Shown here one piece after another: positions 16,796 to 26,148 of a stretch of DNA of 64,000 nucleotides; positions within the stretch are counted from its first letter, which is position 1; each line of letters opens with the position of its first letter. The notes under the pieces are model-generated. The model made no database searches. It saw nothing but the letters and a program-made list of their open reading frames with translations, and was not told the origin of the DNA. Position numbers and translations under genes: made by a program. Source of the stretch: Bosea sp. Tri-49 (GTDB lineage: Bacteria; Pseudomonadota; Alphaproteobacteria; Rhizobiales; Beijerinckiaceae); NCBI RefSeq assembly GCF_003952665.1, contig NZ_CP017946.1:4979001-5043000 (forward strand), read 5' to 3'.

Positions 16796-17263
16796 TCAGC
16801 CGCGGCCGAGCTGGCCGCCGGCGGCGACGTCCTTGATGGCAGCCTTGACGCGGTTATAGGTGCCGCAGCGGCAGATATTGGTCATTTCCGCGGCGATATC
16901 GGCATCGCTCGGCTTGGGATTTGCCTGGAGCAGGGCGGCCGCGGCCATGATCATGCCGCTCTGGCAGAAGCCGCATTGCGGCACGTCGTGCTCGATCCAG
17001 GCCTTCTGGATCGGATGGTTGCCGTCGGGCGAGAGGCCCTCGATGGTGACGATCTTCTGCTCGGCGGTGAGAGCGCTTACCGGCATGGTGCAGGAGCGGG
17101 TGGCGACGCCGTCGATATGCACCGTGCAGGCGCCGCATTGGGCGACGCCGCAACCATATTTTGTACCAGTCAGGCCGATCTGCTCGCGGATCACCCAGAG
17201 CAGCGGCGTGTCGTCCTCGACTGCTACGTCGATCGTTTTGCCATTAATGCTGAGCTTAGCCAC
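16796..17263 (-). CDS. 2Fe-2S subunit of the molybdenum hydroxylase (IorA-like)
   Basis: A 155-residue protein. The plant-type cluster is [15 protein letters not shown] plus a later Cys (about residues 38-58). The second, helical cluster is CGFCQSGM and CRCGTY (about 97-133). This two-cluster layout is that of XdhC/CoxS/IorA small subunits, which carry electrons away from the molybdopterin. It has no signal peptide and would be co-exported with the Tat-bearing large subunit. It is the first gene of the operon running through soxA. Confidence 0.94.
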   Translation of the reverse strand: MAKLSINGKTIDVAVEDDTPLLWVIREQIGLTGTKYGCGVAQCGACTVHIDGVATRSCTMPVSALTAEQKIVTIEGLSPDGNHPIQKAWIEHDVPQCGFCQSGMIMAAAALLQANPKPSDADIAAEMTNICRCGTYNRVKAAIKDVAAGGQLGRG

Positions 17264-17698
17264 CGCAACCTCCCGGTTTCGATTCCAAGGTCGGCGAGAG
17301 AGCCATCGCGCCTCGCCGTTCGATCAGGCTGGCCGGTCAGCGGCCAGAGATGTTCCTTGGAGGAATTCAAACTCAGAAGCGCGTCTACCGCCAGAGGTTG
17401 TACGCTCACCGGCGATCACGGTCCCGTTGGGCTGTTTCTGGGCATCGACTCTTCGATCCGGACGGCTTTTGCTGGCGCCGCCATGATGCTGTCCGGTTTT
17501 CTGTCGAAGACACACAGCGTCAGGCGCGTCGGCGACGGCGCGTTCTCACAGGAATGTGATGCTCTTGCACGATCTTCGTCCGCCGGCGCGGCAAAGCCGC
17601 GAAGCCGGCCATACTGTCGTTTCGTCGGACATGCTTGCTTTCGCGCCGCTGCAATGGCGAGGCTGCGCGACGATGCGAATCAGCCCGGCAGGACAAAG
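17264..17698. other. 435-bp divergent intergenic region
   Basis: It lies between the molybdenum hydroxylase operon (minus) and the MscS-type gene (plus), so both promoters should be here. Short open frames exist, but they have no recognisable protein features or ribosome sites. I see no strong operator palindrome. Confidence 0.5.
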
Positions 17699-20287
17699 AT
17701 GCCGATGATCCCCCGCCTTCTCCGAGCTTTCCGCCAGTTCGGCGGCGCCCTGCTGTTCGCGCTGGCGCTGTTGTTCCTGCCCCTGGCGGCGTTGGCGCAG
17801 CCCACTGACCCTGCGAGTGCCCGCGCCCGCCTGGATTCGATCCGCGGCGAACTCACCCAGATCGAGGCGTCACTCACCAATCCGAATGTGTCGGACAGCG
17901 AATTGCAGCGCCAGCGCCTGCGGCTGCAGCCCTTGCTCGACCAGCTGCGTATCCTCACAGATGAGCAGGGACCGCGCACCGAGCAGGCCAAGCTCAGGCT
18001 CGACCAGCTCGGGGCAAAGCCGGACGCCAATGCGCCGCCTGAGACGCCGGACGTGGCGCGTGAGCGCGAGACCCGCACCAAAACCTTCGCGGAAGCCGAC
18101 GAGACGCTCAAAATCGGCCGCGCGACGCTGCTGCAAGGGGAGCAGCTGCAAAGCTCGATCGCCGATCTCAGACGCGACCGTTTCGCCAAGGCGCTGTTCG
18201 CAGCCGGCCCGTCGATTCTCAATCCCGAAGTCTGGTCGACGACGCTGACGGCCTTCCCATCGGATCTGCGCGCCTCGCAACTGATCTTCGGCGACTGGCT
18301 CTCGGTCTTCACCTCGGCGTTGCTCAGCGCCCGCGGCGTCCTCGTCGCTTTCGCCTTCCTCGGCGCGATCGCACTTTATGTCGCGCGCGCCCGCTACATG
18401 CCGCGGCTGACAGCCCGGCTGGCGGCAAGCGTGGATTCGAGTGATCGCCATATCCTCTATGCGGCGCTCATCCGCATCGTCGCGCGGACGGCGCCACCGG
18501 CACTGGCGAGCTGGCTGATCTATGCGGGGTTGAACACCGCCGGCCTGCTACCGCCACGGATTCAGCCGGTGATTCTCGCCGCGGTGTTCGGGCTCGCGCT
18601 CTTCGCCTTCGTCCAGGCGCTGGCCGATGCGTTGTTCGCCCCCGGCGAGCCGCAGCGGCGCCTCGCCAGCGTGATGGAAACGACCGCGCGAACCGTGGCC
18701 TGGCTCGCGGGCTCGCTCGCGATCGTCATGGCGATCGGCAAGGTGTTCGAAGCCTGGCTGCAGGCGATCGCTGCCGGCCTCACCTTGTCGATCATCGTGC
18801 GCGGTGTCTTCGCCGTCGTCTTCGCGCTGATCCTGATCGCCGGCCTCTATCGCCTGCGCGACAATCAGGAGATCGAGGAGGAGGCCTGCCTCGGTCCCTA
18901 TGTGCCGGTCGATGGCGCGAGTCTGGGACCGGTGCGGATCCTTGGCTGGATCGTCGGCGTCGCCGTGATCCTGTCGGTCCTGCTCGGCTATGTCGTGCTG
19001 GCGACCTTCCTGACCGAGCAGGTGATCTGGCTCGGCATCCTCGCCGCCGCCTTCGTGCTGCTGATGCAGCTGATCGAGCTTGGCATCACCAGCCAGCTCA
19101 CCGGTGAGGGGCGCTTTGCGCTGACGCTGCGCGCCGGGATCGGCCTGCGTGCGGCGACGCTGCAGAAGATCGCCGTCGTGCTGTCCGGCGCGCTCAAGAT
19201 CGTGCTGATCGTCGTCACGCTCATGCTGGCGCTGGCGCCATGGGGGCTGGAATCGACGGATTTCCTGACCTCGCTGCGCGCCGCCTTCTTCGGCTTCCAG
19301 GTCGGCGGGGTCACGGTTTCGCTGTCCTCGATCGTCGTCGCGATCTTGCTGTTCGCGCTCGGGCTTGCGGCGACGCGCTCGCTGCAGGGATGGCTCGAAG
19401 GCAAGTTCCTGCCGACGACTGCGCTCGACCCCGGCCTACGTAACTCGATCACCACGGCGGCCGGCTATGTCGGCTATGTCGCCGCGGCCGCGATAGCCTT
19501 CTCCTCGCTGGGTCTCAGCCTGGAGCGGCTGACGCTCGTCGCCTCGGCGCTCTCGGTCGGTATCGGTTTTGGCCTGCAGTCGGTGGTGTCGAACTTCGTC
19601 TCGGGGTTGATCCTGCTCTGGGAGCGCCCGATCCGGGTCGGCGACCAGGTGGTGGTCGGCGACGCCGAGGGCATCGTCAAGCGCATCAATGTCCGCTCGA
19701 CCGAGATCGAGACCTTCGATCGCTCCTCGGTGATCGTGCCGAACTCGAACCTGGTCTCGGGCGTGGTGCGCAACCGCGTCCGGTCCGATCGGACCGGCCG
19801 GGTGCTGATCTCGATCAGCGTGCCGCGCCGGCTCAACCCGACGGACGTCCGCGCCATGCTGCTAGAAGCTGGCGAAGCGCATGGCGACGTGCTGAAGAAG
19901 CCGCCGCCGGCCGTGCTGTTCAAGAAGCTCGGTACGACGACGATGGATTTCGACCTGATCTGCGTGGTCGGCGAGGTCGACATCGTCGGGCGCGTCACCA
20001 GCGATCTCAACTACGTCATCCACCGGCGTCTGACCGAGCTGGAGACCCCGGTCGCGACCGAGCTCACGGTCAAGGGCCTGGAGGGCGTCGAACATTCGCT
20101 CGGCGAGATCGCCGCCGCCGTCTCGCGGGAGGTCGGCCGTCGCGCCAAGCCAGCGGGCGGACGTGTCACCGTGAAGCGTTCGGGCCCACCGCCAGAGGCC
20201 GAGGAAGAGCCGGAGGAGGCCCCGGCCCCGCCGCCCGCCAAGCCTGAACCAGCCGCGACGGGCGGCAAGGACGAGACCAAGGACTGA
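17699..20287 (+). CDS. Mechanosensitive channel with DUF3772 domain (MscS family, MscK-like)
   Basis: An 862-residue membrane protein. A signal peptide (LPLAALAQ) leads to a coiled-coil periplasmic domain of about 170 residues with regular Leu/Gln/Arg heptads, the DUF3772 part. About ten membrane helices follow, then the MscS core with the pore helix region VGIGFGLQSVVSNFVSGL and the beta domain IRVGDQVVVGDAEG. A charged Pro/Glu/Ala tail ends the protein. Such channels release solutes on osmotic downshock. ATG 17699 follows AGGA at a 5-base spacing; the long open frame upstream is not coding. Confidence 0.9.
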   Translation: MPMIPRLLRAFRQFGGALLFALALLFLPLAALAQPTDPASARARLDSIRGELTQIEASLTNPNVSDSELQRQRLRLQPLLDQLRILTDEQGPRTEQAKLRLDQLGAKPDANAPPETPDVARERETRTKTFAEADETLKIGRATLLQGEQLQSSIADLRRDRFAKALFAAGPSILNPEVWSTTLTAFPSDLRASQLIFGDWLSVFTSALLSARGVLVAFAFLGAIALYVARARYMPRLTARLAASVDSSDRHILYAALIRIVARTAPPALASWLIYAGLNTAGLLPPRIQPVILAAVFGLALFAFVQALADALFAPGEPQRRLASVMETTARTVAWLAGSLAIVMAIGKVFEAWLQAIAAGLTLSIIVRGVFAVVFALILIAGLYRLRDNQEIEEEACLGPYVPVDGASLGPVRILGWIVGVAVILSVLLGYVVLATFLTEQVIWLGILAAAFVLLMQLIELGITSQLTGEGRFALTLRAGIGLRAATLQKIAVVLSGALKIVLIVVTLMLALAPWGLESTDFLTSLRAAFFGFQVGGVTVSLSSIVVAILLFALGLAATRSLQGWLEGKFLPTTALDPGLRNSITTAAGYVGYVAAAAIAFSSLGLSLERLTLVASALSVGIGFGLQSVVSNFVSGLILLWERPIRVGDQVVVGDAEGIVKRINVRSTEIETFDRSSVIVPNSNLVSGVVRNRVRSDRTGRVLISISVPRRLNPTDVRAMLLEAGEAHGDVLKKPPPAVLFKKLGTTTMDFDLICVVGEVDIVGRVTSDLNYVIHRRLTELETPVATELTVKGLEGVEHSLGEIAAAVSREVGRRAKPAGGRVTVKRSGPPPEAEEEPEEAPAPPPAKPEPAATGGKDETKD

Positions 20288-20291
20288 TGCA

Positions 20292-20822
20292 ATGCGCCTT
20301 TTCCCCGCGTTTTCCACGCGCCCGCAGCGGCTGCGTGCGATGAGCTGCCCCGCCGCTCTCGCCGCCGCGCTCTCGCTGCTCAATCTCGCCGGTTGCACCG
20401 AGCCCGCGCGGACGCAACCCGCCTTCTATCGCGATCTCGGCTCGCCCTCTGCGAAGGTCGATGCGGAGGCGGCGCGGGCGACCATCTCGGCCTATCGGCT
20501 GAATGCCGGCCTCGCCGCGCTGAAGCTTGATCCGGAGCTGATGCAGGCGGCCGAGCAGGAGGCCGCCGCCATGGCCGCCGCCGACAAGCCGGCCCAAGCC
20601 GAGGCGGTGAAGGCCAGGCTCGCGCGCGCCGGGCAGCCGGGCGCGGAGGCCAATCTCTCGGCCGGCTATCGGCGCCTGGCCGAGGCCTTCTCGGGCTGGC
20701 GTGACTCGCCGCAACACGACCGGGTGATGAAGGCGCCGAACGCGACGCGGATGGGCATCGCCTCGGCCTATGCGGCGGGGTCGAAATATCAGGTCTACTG
20801 GGCGCTGGTGGTGGCGCCCTGA
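20292..20822 (+). CDS. CAP/SCP-domain lipoprotein
   Basis: A 176-residue protein with lipobox LNLAGC (Cys35). The mature part has the SCP/PR-1 pattern ISAYRLNAGLAALKLDPELMQAAEQEAAAMA and a later SGWRDSPQHDRVMKAPNATRMGIA. CAP proteins are secreted and of varied function; this is a small bacterial form. It is 4 bases after the MscS gene with the same direction, so probably co-transcribed. ATG 20292 or the ATG 16 codons later could start it; both leave the lipobox intact. Confidence 0.85.
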   Translation: MRLFPAFSTRPQRLRAMSCPAALAAALSLLNLAGCTEPARTQPAFYRDLGSPSAKVDAEAARATISAYRLNAGLAALKLDPELMQAAEQEAAAMAAADKPAQAEAVKARLARAGQPGAEANLSAGYRRLAEAFSGWRDSPQHDRVMKAPNATRMGIASAYAAGSKYQVYWALVVAP

Positions 20823-20841
20823 GCAGGCGCGGCTGACGGGC

Positions 20842-21594
20842 CTATTCGATCACGAAATCGAAGGGCGTCTTCGGGAACGGTTCCTTCGCGAGCGTGAAGT
20901 GCCACCATTCCTTGCTGTAGCCGCGGAAGCCCTCGGCCCTCATCGCGGTGGCGAGGATAGCGCGGTTGCTGCGAGCCTCGGCCGTGTTTCCGGAATGGCC
21001 GAGCGCGCTTTTCTCCGAGAAGCAGTCAAATCTCGTGCCGAGATCGAGACTGGATTCGCGCGGACGCGTTGAAAGCGGACCGTCGCAGGGGCCGGCATCC
21101 AAGGGCGTTGGCGAGGCGGCTTCGCCAGAGCGGATGAGGCCGACATCGACGGTGGAGCCGCGCGAATGGCTCGAATTGCCGGCGATGTAGCCTTTGGCAA
21201 CGAGATCGCCCCTGGCGATGCCGGGATGAAAGATGCGGCCAAGATCGGGCCCACCCGGCCGCTTCACCCAGTCGTTGAAGGCAGCGACGGCGCGAGCTGG
21301 CCGGTAGCAGTCGAACAGCTTCAGCCCGTATCCCTCTTGGGTGAGCCGCTTCTCGGCGCTGATCAGGGCGTCGGCAGCTGCGCGCGTCAGGATGCATTCA
21401 GCCCGGCCGTAGCCGGGCACGGCCGCGCCGGTGAAGTTGAACGGCGTCGCGTAGCGGATCTCCTGGGCGATCGTTGGCGCCAGTTCCCGTAACCACACGA
21501 AGCCGGACGGCAGCGGCTCGGCGCCGACCGGGCGCAAGGCTAGCAAGGACAAGCCGACGGCGAGCACGCGCCAGTCGATGGAAAGCCACGGCAT
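20842..21594 (-). CDS. D-alanyl-D-alanine dipeptidase, VanX/DdpX family (M15)
   Basis: A 250-residue protein with a signal peptide (LRPVGAEP). The zinc motif SSHSRGSTVDVGLI gives the His and Asp ligands. EWWHF near the C-terminus gives the catalytic Glu and the third His ligand, and DCYRPARAV carries the substrate-binding arginine. DdpX enzymes free D-Ala from D-Ala-D-Ala for use as carbon. No vanA/vanH partner is nearby, so resistance is unlikely and murein recycling is more plausible. It follows motB with an 8-base gap. Confidence 0.88.
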   Translation of the reverse strand: MPWLSIDWRVLAVGLSLLALRPVGAEPLPSGFVWLRELAPTIAQEIRYATPFNFTGAAVPGYGRAECILTRAAADALISAEKRLTQEGYGLKLFDCYRPARAVAAFNDWVKRPGGPDLGRIFHPGIARGDLVAKGYIAGNSSHSRGSTVDVGLIRSGEAASPTPLDAGPCDGPLSTRPRESSLDLGTRFDCFSEKSALGHSGNTAEARSNRAILATAMRAEGFRGYSKEWWHFTLAKEPFPKTPFDFVIE

Positions 21595-21602
21595 GCCGTG
21601 GC

Positions 21603-22427
21603 TCAGGGCCTTGCGCCGACGGGCAATGGCGGTGCGTCTGCCTTCAGGACGATGCCGACGCGGCGGTTGAAGGCGAGATAAGGGTTGTCCTTGACCAGCG
21701 GGTCGGTGTCGGCCTTGCCGGTGACCGAGCTGAAGCGCTCATCCGGGACGCCGGCATTGCCGAGGATCTCGCGCACCGCCGAGGCGCGGCCGACGGACAG
21801 CGCCCAGGGATTGCCGGGGGCGACCGTGCCCGGGCGCTGCGCGGCAGTGTGGCCGGTGATGGCGATCCTGTTGGGCATGCGGCGAAGCGTCGGCGCGATC
21901 GCGGAAAGCAGCCTGCGCATGCGTTCGTTCGGCTGGGTCGAGCCTTCGTCGAACATCGCCCGCCCGTCTTGATCGACGAGCTGGATATCAATGCCCTGCT
22001 CGGACACGTCGATCAGGATGTTGCGCGAGAGCTCGCCGATCTCGGGCATCTCGCGCAGCGCCTGGCGCAGCGAGGCGGCGGCGAGCGCGAAACCGCGGTC
22101 ATGAGTGGCCGAGACCAGCCCCTCCTCCTTCTGCTGATTTTGGTTCGGCGCAGTGTTGTCGGATGCGTCCTCGATCGGACGGACATAGGCGTTCTTGATG
22201 TGCGTTTTGGTCGGGACGCCGTCGACCTCGACGATGCCGGCGAGCTTGAATTCGCGCTGCGTGCCGAAGGCCTCGCGCATCGAGCCGGCGACGATCTGCA
22301 GCTTCTGCTTGTCCTGGCTGGAATAGGCGGCGACCATGACAAAGAATGCCATCAGCAAGGCCATGAGATCGGCAAAGGTCACGAACCAGCCGTGACCACC
22401 ATGCCCGCCTCGCTTCTTCTTGGCCAT
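21603..22427 (-). CDS. motB: MotB-like OmpA-domain stator protein
   Basis: A 274-residue protein. The N-terminus has a cytoplasmic Gly/His/Lys stretch, then one membrane helix with WFVTFADLMALLMAFFVM and the conserved proton-binding Asp20. A linker of some 90 residues leads to the OmpA-like peptidoglycan-binding domain (ITGHTAAQ; LSVGRASAVREIL). It pairs with motA, 14 bases upstream. Together they form an ion-driven stator. No other flagellar genes are in the window, so a non-flagellar use cannot be excluded. Confidence 0.87.
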   Translation of the reverse strand: MAKKKRGGHGGHGWFVTFADLMALLMAFFVMVAAYSSQDKQKLQIVAGSMREAFGTQREFKLAGIVEVDGVPTKTHIKNAYVRPIEDASDNTAPNQNQQKEEGLVSATHDRGFALAAASLRQALREMPEIGELSRNILIDVSEQGIDIQLVDQDGRAMFDEGSTQPNERMRRLLSAIAPTLRRMPNRIAITGHTAAQRPGTVAPGNPWALSVGRASAVREILGNAGVPDERFSSVTGKADTDPLVKDNPYLAFNRRVGIVLKADAPPLPVGARP

Positions 22428-22441
22428 TTGCTAAGGTCCGC

Positions 22442-23212
22442 TCAGGTGGCTTCAGCCATCTCCGCCCTGTGATGGTCGGGCAGATAGGCAAGGAGCATTT
22501 CGCGCACCAGGGTCGGGCTTTTGGCGTCACGCATCTGCAGGATGCCGTCGATGATCAGCGTCCGCGAGATCTCCTCCTCCTCGAGTTTGATGTGGAGCTT
22601 GTCGGCGATCGGCAGGGTGAGCATGTTGGCGACCATGGCGCCGTAGAGGGTCGCCAGCAGCGCGGTCGCCATGGCCGGGCCGAGCTTGGACGGGTCGGAC
22701 ATGTTGGCGAACATGGTGACCATGCCGAGAATCGTTCCGATCATGCCCCAGGCCGGGGCGCAGTCGCCGATCGCGCGGTAGACCTTGGAACCCTCGTCGA
22801 GCCGCTGCAGGAAGTTGTCGCGGTCGCGCTCCATCGTGTCGCGGATGAAGTCCTTGTCATAGCCATCGGCGATGTAGCGCAGGCCCTGGGCCAGAAACGG
22901 GTCGGAGACCTCGACATTCTCGAGCGCCACCGGGCCGCTCTTGCGGTTGATCTCGGCGACGCGGGTGATCTCGTCGATCAACTCGCGCGGATGGATCGAG
23001 CGCATGGTGAAAGCGAAGCGGAGGCCCATCGGCAGCCCGTGCGCGATCACCGAGAAGGGAAAGCGCAGCATGGTCGCGGCCGAGGCGCCGCCGAAGATGA
23101 TGATCACGGCGTGCTTGTCATAATAGGCGGCGAAATTGCCACCATCGATCATGATCAGCGCGACGATCGTCGCGATGCCGCCGATAATGCCTGCGCCGGT
23201 CGCGATATCCAT
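22442..23212 (-). CDS. motA: MotA-like stator protein
   Basis: A 256-residue protein using ATG 23212 (MDIATGAGIIGG), the typical MotA/PomA start; two in-frame ATGs lie upstream. Four membrane helices can be placed, with a large cytoplasmic loop between helices 2 and 3 that includes charged segments such as MERDRDNFLQRLDEG. The helix 3-4 region GDCAPAWGMIGTILGMVTMF holds the conserved Pro and Gly of the channel. MotA surrounds the MotB helix and drives rotation. It is the first gene of the motAB pair. Confidence 0.87.
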   Translation of the reverse strand: MDIATGAGIIGGIATIVALIMIDGGNFAAYYDKHAVIIIFGGASAATMLRFPFSVIAHGLPMGLRFAFTMRSIHPRELIDEITRVAEINRKSGPVALENVEVSDPFLAQGLRYIADGYDKDFIRDTMERDRDNFLQRLDEGSKVYRAIGDCAPAWGMIGTILGMVTMFANMSDPSKLGPAMATALLATLYGAMVANMLTLPIADKLHIKLEEEEISRTLIIDGILQMRDAKSPTLVREMLLAYLPDHHRAEMAEAT

Positions 23213-23356
23213 GAATGCCATCCCAAGCCGGCCGGGCCAGGCATGCCGCCGAGCCCAGGCTTTCGCTGTTGCGGAAACCATAAGGAGCGGCAATTGAAGG
23301 AAGCGTTAAGGTTGAGGACTTGCTCACGCGGTGGCGTCGTCTAAAGCTGCTGCACA

Positions 23357-25168
23357 ATGTCTTTGCTTGCGATCTACGCCCGCGTCCTCGGCGAGCTCGG
23401 CCCGGAACGGCGCCTCGGGCTCATCCTCGCACTCGCCAATATCGCGCTGGCGGCCGCTGCCTTCGCCGAGCCGATGCTGTTCGGCGCTTTGATCGACAAG
23501 CTGACCAGCCTGCAGATCAGTGGTACTCGCCCGAGCTGGGCCGATATCAACGTCTTGCTGGCCGCCTGGGTCGGCTTCGGCCTGTTCAACATCGCAGCCG
23601 GCGTCTTTGTCGCACTGTTCGCCGACCGTCTGGCACACCGCCGCCGGCTCGCGGTGATGGCGAATTATTTCGAGCACGCGCTGACGCTGCCGCTCGCCTA
23701 CCACACGCAGACCCATTCCGGCCGCGTGCTCAAGGTGATGCTCGAAGGCACCAGCGGCATGTGGGCGCTCTGGCTCTCCTTCTTCCGCGAACATTGCGCC
23801 AGCTTCGTCGCGCTCTTCATCCTGCTGCCGTTCACGCTGTGGAAGAACTGGCAGCTCGGCCTGGTGCTGATCTTCCTCGTCGTGCTGTTCGGCACACTCA
23901 CCGCCTTCGTGCTGCGCAAGACCGACAAGCTGCAGAGCAATGTCGAGGCCTATCATTCGAGCCTAGCCGAGCGGGCCTCCGATGCGCTCGGCAACGTGCC
24001 GGTGATCCAGAGCTTCACCCGGATCGAGGCCGAGGTCCGTGGCCTGCGCAACACCATCACCAGCCTGCTCGCCGCGCAGATCCCGGTGCTGACCTGGTGG
24101 GCGGTCGCCACCGTCGCGACCCGCGCCTCGGCGACCCTAACCGTGCTCTCGATCTTCGTCGTCGGCACCTGGCTCCTGATGCAGGGGCTGACCACGGTCG
24201 GCGAGATCGTCACTTTCATGGGCTTCGCCACCATGCTGGTCGGCCGCCTCGAGCAGATCGTCTCCTTCGTGAACTTCATCTTCATGCAGGCCCCGAAGAT
24301 GCGCGAGTTCTTCGAGGTGATCGACACGCTGCCGGCGGTGCGCGACCAGCCCGGCGCGCCCGATGCCGGGCGGCTCGAAGGCGCCATCGCCTTCGACAAC
24401 GTCTCCTTCTCCTATGACGGCAAGCGCGCCGCAGTCGCCGATGTCTCCTTCGAGGTGAAGCCCGGCGAGACCATCGCCATCGTCGGCTCGACGGGATCGG
24501 GCAAGTCGACCACGCTCGGCCTGCTGCACCGCGCTTTCGATCCGCAATCGGGTCGCATCCTCGCCGACGGACGCGACATCCGCGAGATCTCGCTGCTCTC
24601 GCTGCGCCGGAACATCGGCGTCGTCTTCCAGGAGCCGATGCTGTTTGCGCGCTCGATCCGCGAGAACCTGACCGTCGGCAAGCCGGACGCGACCGATGCC
24701 GAGATGGTGGAAGCACTCGACCGGGCTCAAGCGACCGAGGTGATGGCGCGCCAGAGCGACGGGCTCGACACCATCGTCGGCGAACGTGGCCGCACGCTCT
24801 CCGGCGGTGAGCGCCAGCGCCTGTCGATCGCGCGGGCGTTGCTGAAGAACCCGCCGATCCTGATTCTCGACGAGGCGACCTCGGCCCTCGATGCAGCGAC
24901 CGAAGTGAAACTGCAAAAAGCCCTCGACGAGGTGATGAAGGACCGCACCACCTTCGTCATCGCCCACCGGCTCGCCACCATCCGCAATGCCGATCGCATT
25001 CTGGTCTTCGAGCGGGGGCAGGTGATCGAGATGGGCTCGTTCGAGGAACTCGTCGCCAAGGGCGGACGCTTCGCGGCGCTGGCCCGGGCGCAGTATCTGG
25101 TCACCGACAAGCCGGTGGTAGCTACAGAGCCATCCTCGCTCGCGGTCAAGGGCATCGTCGAAGGCTGA
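23357..25168 (+). CDS. ndvA: Beta-1,2-glucan ABC exporter, NdvA/ChvA type
   Basis: A 603-residue half-transporter: membrane domain with about six helices (residues 1-330), then a nucleotide-binding domain. Walker A is GSTGSGKST, the signature [17 protein letters not shown], Walker [13 protein letters not shown], and the H-loop IAHRLATI. Length and the segment [16 protein letters not shown] helix 3 fit NdvA (588 residues in Sinorhizobium). NdvA exports cyclic beta-1,2-glucans to the periplasm, where they aid osmotic adaptation and host contact. The glucan synthase gene ndvB is not in the window, so the cargo is inferred from the family. Confidence 0.8.
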   Translation: MSLLAIYARVLGELGPERRLGLILALANIALAAAAFAEPMLFGALIDKLTSLQISGTRPSWADINVLLAAWVGFGLFNIAAGVFVALFADRLAHRRRLAVMANYFEHALTLPLAYHTQTHSGRVLKVMLEGTSGMWALWLSFFREHCASFVALFILLPFTLWKNWQLGLVLIFLVVLFGTLTAFVLRKTDKLQSNVEAYHSSLAERASDALGNVPVIQSFTRIEAEVRGLRNTITSLLAAQIPVLTWWAVATVATRASATLTVLSIFVVGTWLLMQGLTTVGEIVTFMGFATMLVGRLEQIVSFVNFIFMQAPKMREFFEVIDTLPAVRDQPGAPDAGRLEGAIAFDNVSFSYDGKRAAVADVSFEVKPGETIAIVGSTGSGKSTTLGLLHRAFDPQSGRILADGRDIREISLLSLRRNIGVVFQEPMLFARSIRENLTVGKPDATDAEMVEALDRAQATEVMARQSDGLDTIVGERGRTLSGGERQRLSIARALLKNPPILILDEATSALDAATEVKLQKALDEVMKDRTTFVIAHRLATIRNADRILVFERGQVIEMGSFEELVAKGGRFAALARAQYLVTDKPVVATEPSSLAVKGIVEG

Positions 25169-25271
25169 GTGCCGCCTCCTTGCTACCTCGGAGGTAATCG
25201 ACTGGCCGCCTCATAGGTCGCATGGTCCCCGGCATCGCGGGTGTCGACCCGCTCCGAAAGGGGATCAGACT

Positions 25272-25601
25272 ATGACCGCCTACGCCATCGCCCATCTTCG
25301 CGACGTCGCCCTCAACGCTGAGATCGCCGATTACATCCGCCAGATTGACGAGACCCTCACGCCCTTCGGTGGTCGCTTCCTGATCCATGGCGTGACGCCG
25401 GAAGTCATGGAAGGCCCCTGGGAGGGCGACCTCGTCGTCATCGCCTTCCCGGACCTTGCGGCCGCTCATGGCTGGTACGCCTCGCCGGCCTACCAGGCGA
25501 TCCTGCCACTGAGGACGCGCAATTCGCGCAGTGCCGCGATCATCGTCGAGGGCGTGCCGGAGAGCTACAGGGCGACCGATTTCCTGGCGAAGCTGGGCTG
25601 A
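25272..25601 (+). CDS. DUF1330 domain protein
   Basis: A 109-residue protein beginning MTAYAIAHLRDV. It has the ferredoxin-fold pattern FGGRFLIHG, WEGDLVVIAFPD and WYASPAYQAILPLR, typical of DUF1330. Function in the family is unknown. Its last 37 bases overlap the convergent secreted-protein gene. Confidence 0.87.
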   Translation: MTAYAIAHLRDVALNAEIADYIRQIDETLTPFGGRFLIHGVTPEVMEGPWEGDLVVIAFPDLAAAHGWYASPAYQAILPLRTRNSRSAAIIVEGVPESYRATDFLAKLG

Positions 25602-26002
25602 CCGTCAGGGGGGGCCGGCTCGCCCGGCAGGAAATGCAGGCAGGGGTCGAGCTTGATGTGGTCGGGGCCGACCTGTTCCCAGCTGCCGCTGACCACGACG
25701 CGCTCGCCGGCCTTTCGGCCATTGCTGTCATAGGTGACGCAGAGCACCTGCGGATCGGGTGCCTGGCACAAACCGAGATAGGTCAGCCCGGGGCCTGCCT
25801 TGACCATGCCCAGCGGGCCTTCGACCTCGATCGTGATGAGCTCGCCTTCCTTTCCGGCCAATGATTTCAGCGCCGCGCGCAACTCACCGCAGTTCGTGCG
25901 GAAGGTCGGCTCAGGCTGCGCCTGCGTCGTGCCTGCGGTCGGCAGCAGAAATGTGCCTGCGAGAATGGCGAGAGAAGCAAAGCGAAGGGTAGGCGCGATC
26001 AT
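25565..26002 (-). CDS. Small exported hypothetical protein
   Basis: A 145-residue protein with a clear signal peptide (FASLAILAGTFLLPTAG). Cys38, Cys78, Cys87 and Cys120 may make disulfides. I recognise no family. It is convergent with the DUF1330 gene and overlaps its 3' end by 37 bases. ATG 26002 was chosen because it gives the signal peptide; the frame upstream is open but without features. The role is unknown. Confidence 0.6.
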   Translation of the reverse strand: MIAPTLRFASLAILAGTFLLPTAGTTQAQPEPTFRTNCGELRAALKSLAGKEGELITIEVEGPLGMVKAGPGLTYLGLCQAPDPQVLCVTYDSNGRKAGERVVVSGSWEQVGPDHIKLDPCLHFLPGEPAPPDGQPSFARKSVAL

Positions 26003-26148
26003 CGCACTGGTCTCGCCTTGCTTTGTGGCGCCTTTGCGAAAACCGCCAGCAGCCAGGCAACAATCACGTGTCACACACGCGCCATTGTGGAATGATCGGA
26101 CAGGTATGCGCCTTCGCATCGCTTCCAACCACGGATTGCCACGACGAC

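Noticed and set aside
20842-21594. Vancomycin-resistance vanX gene
   Set aside because: The motifs fit the family, but no vanH, vanA or two-component genes are present and a Gram-negative dipeptidase role is simpler.
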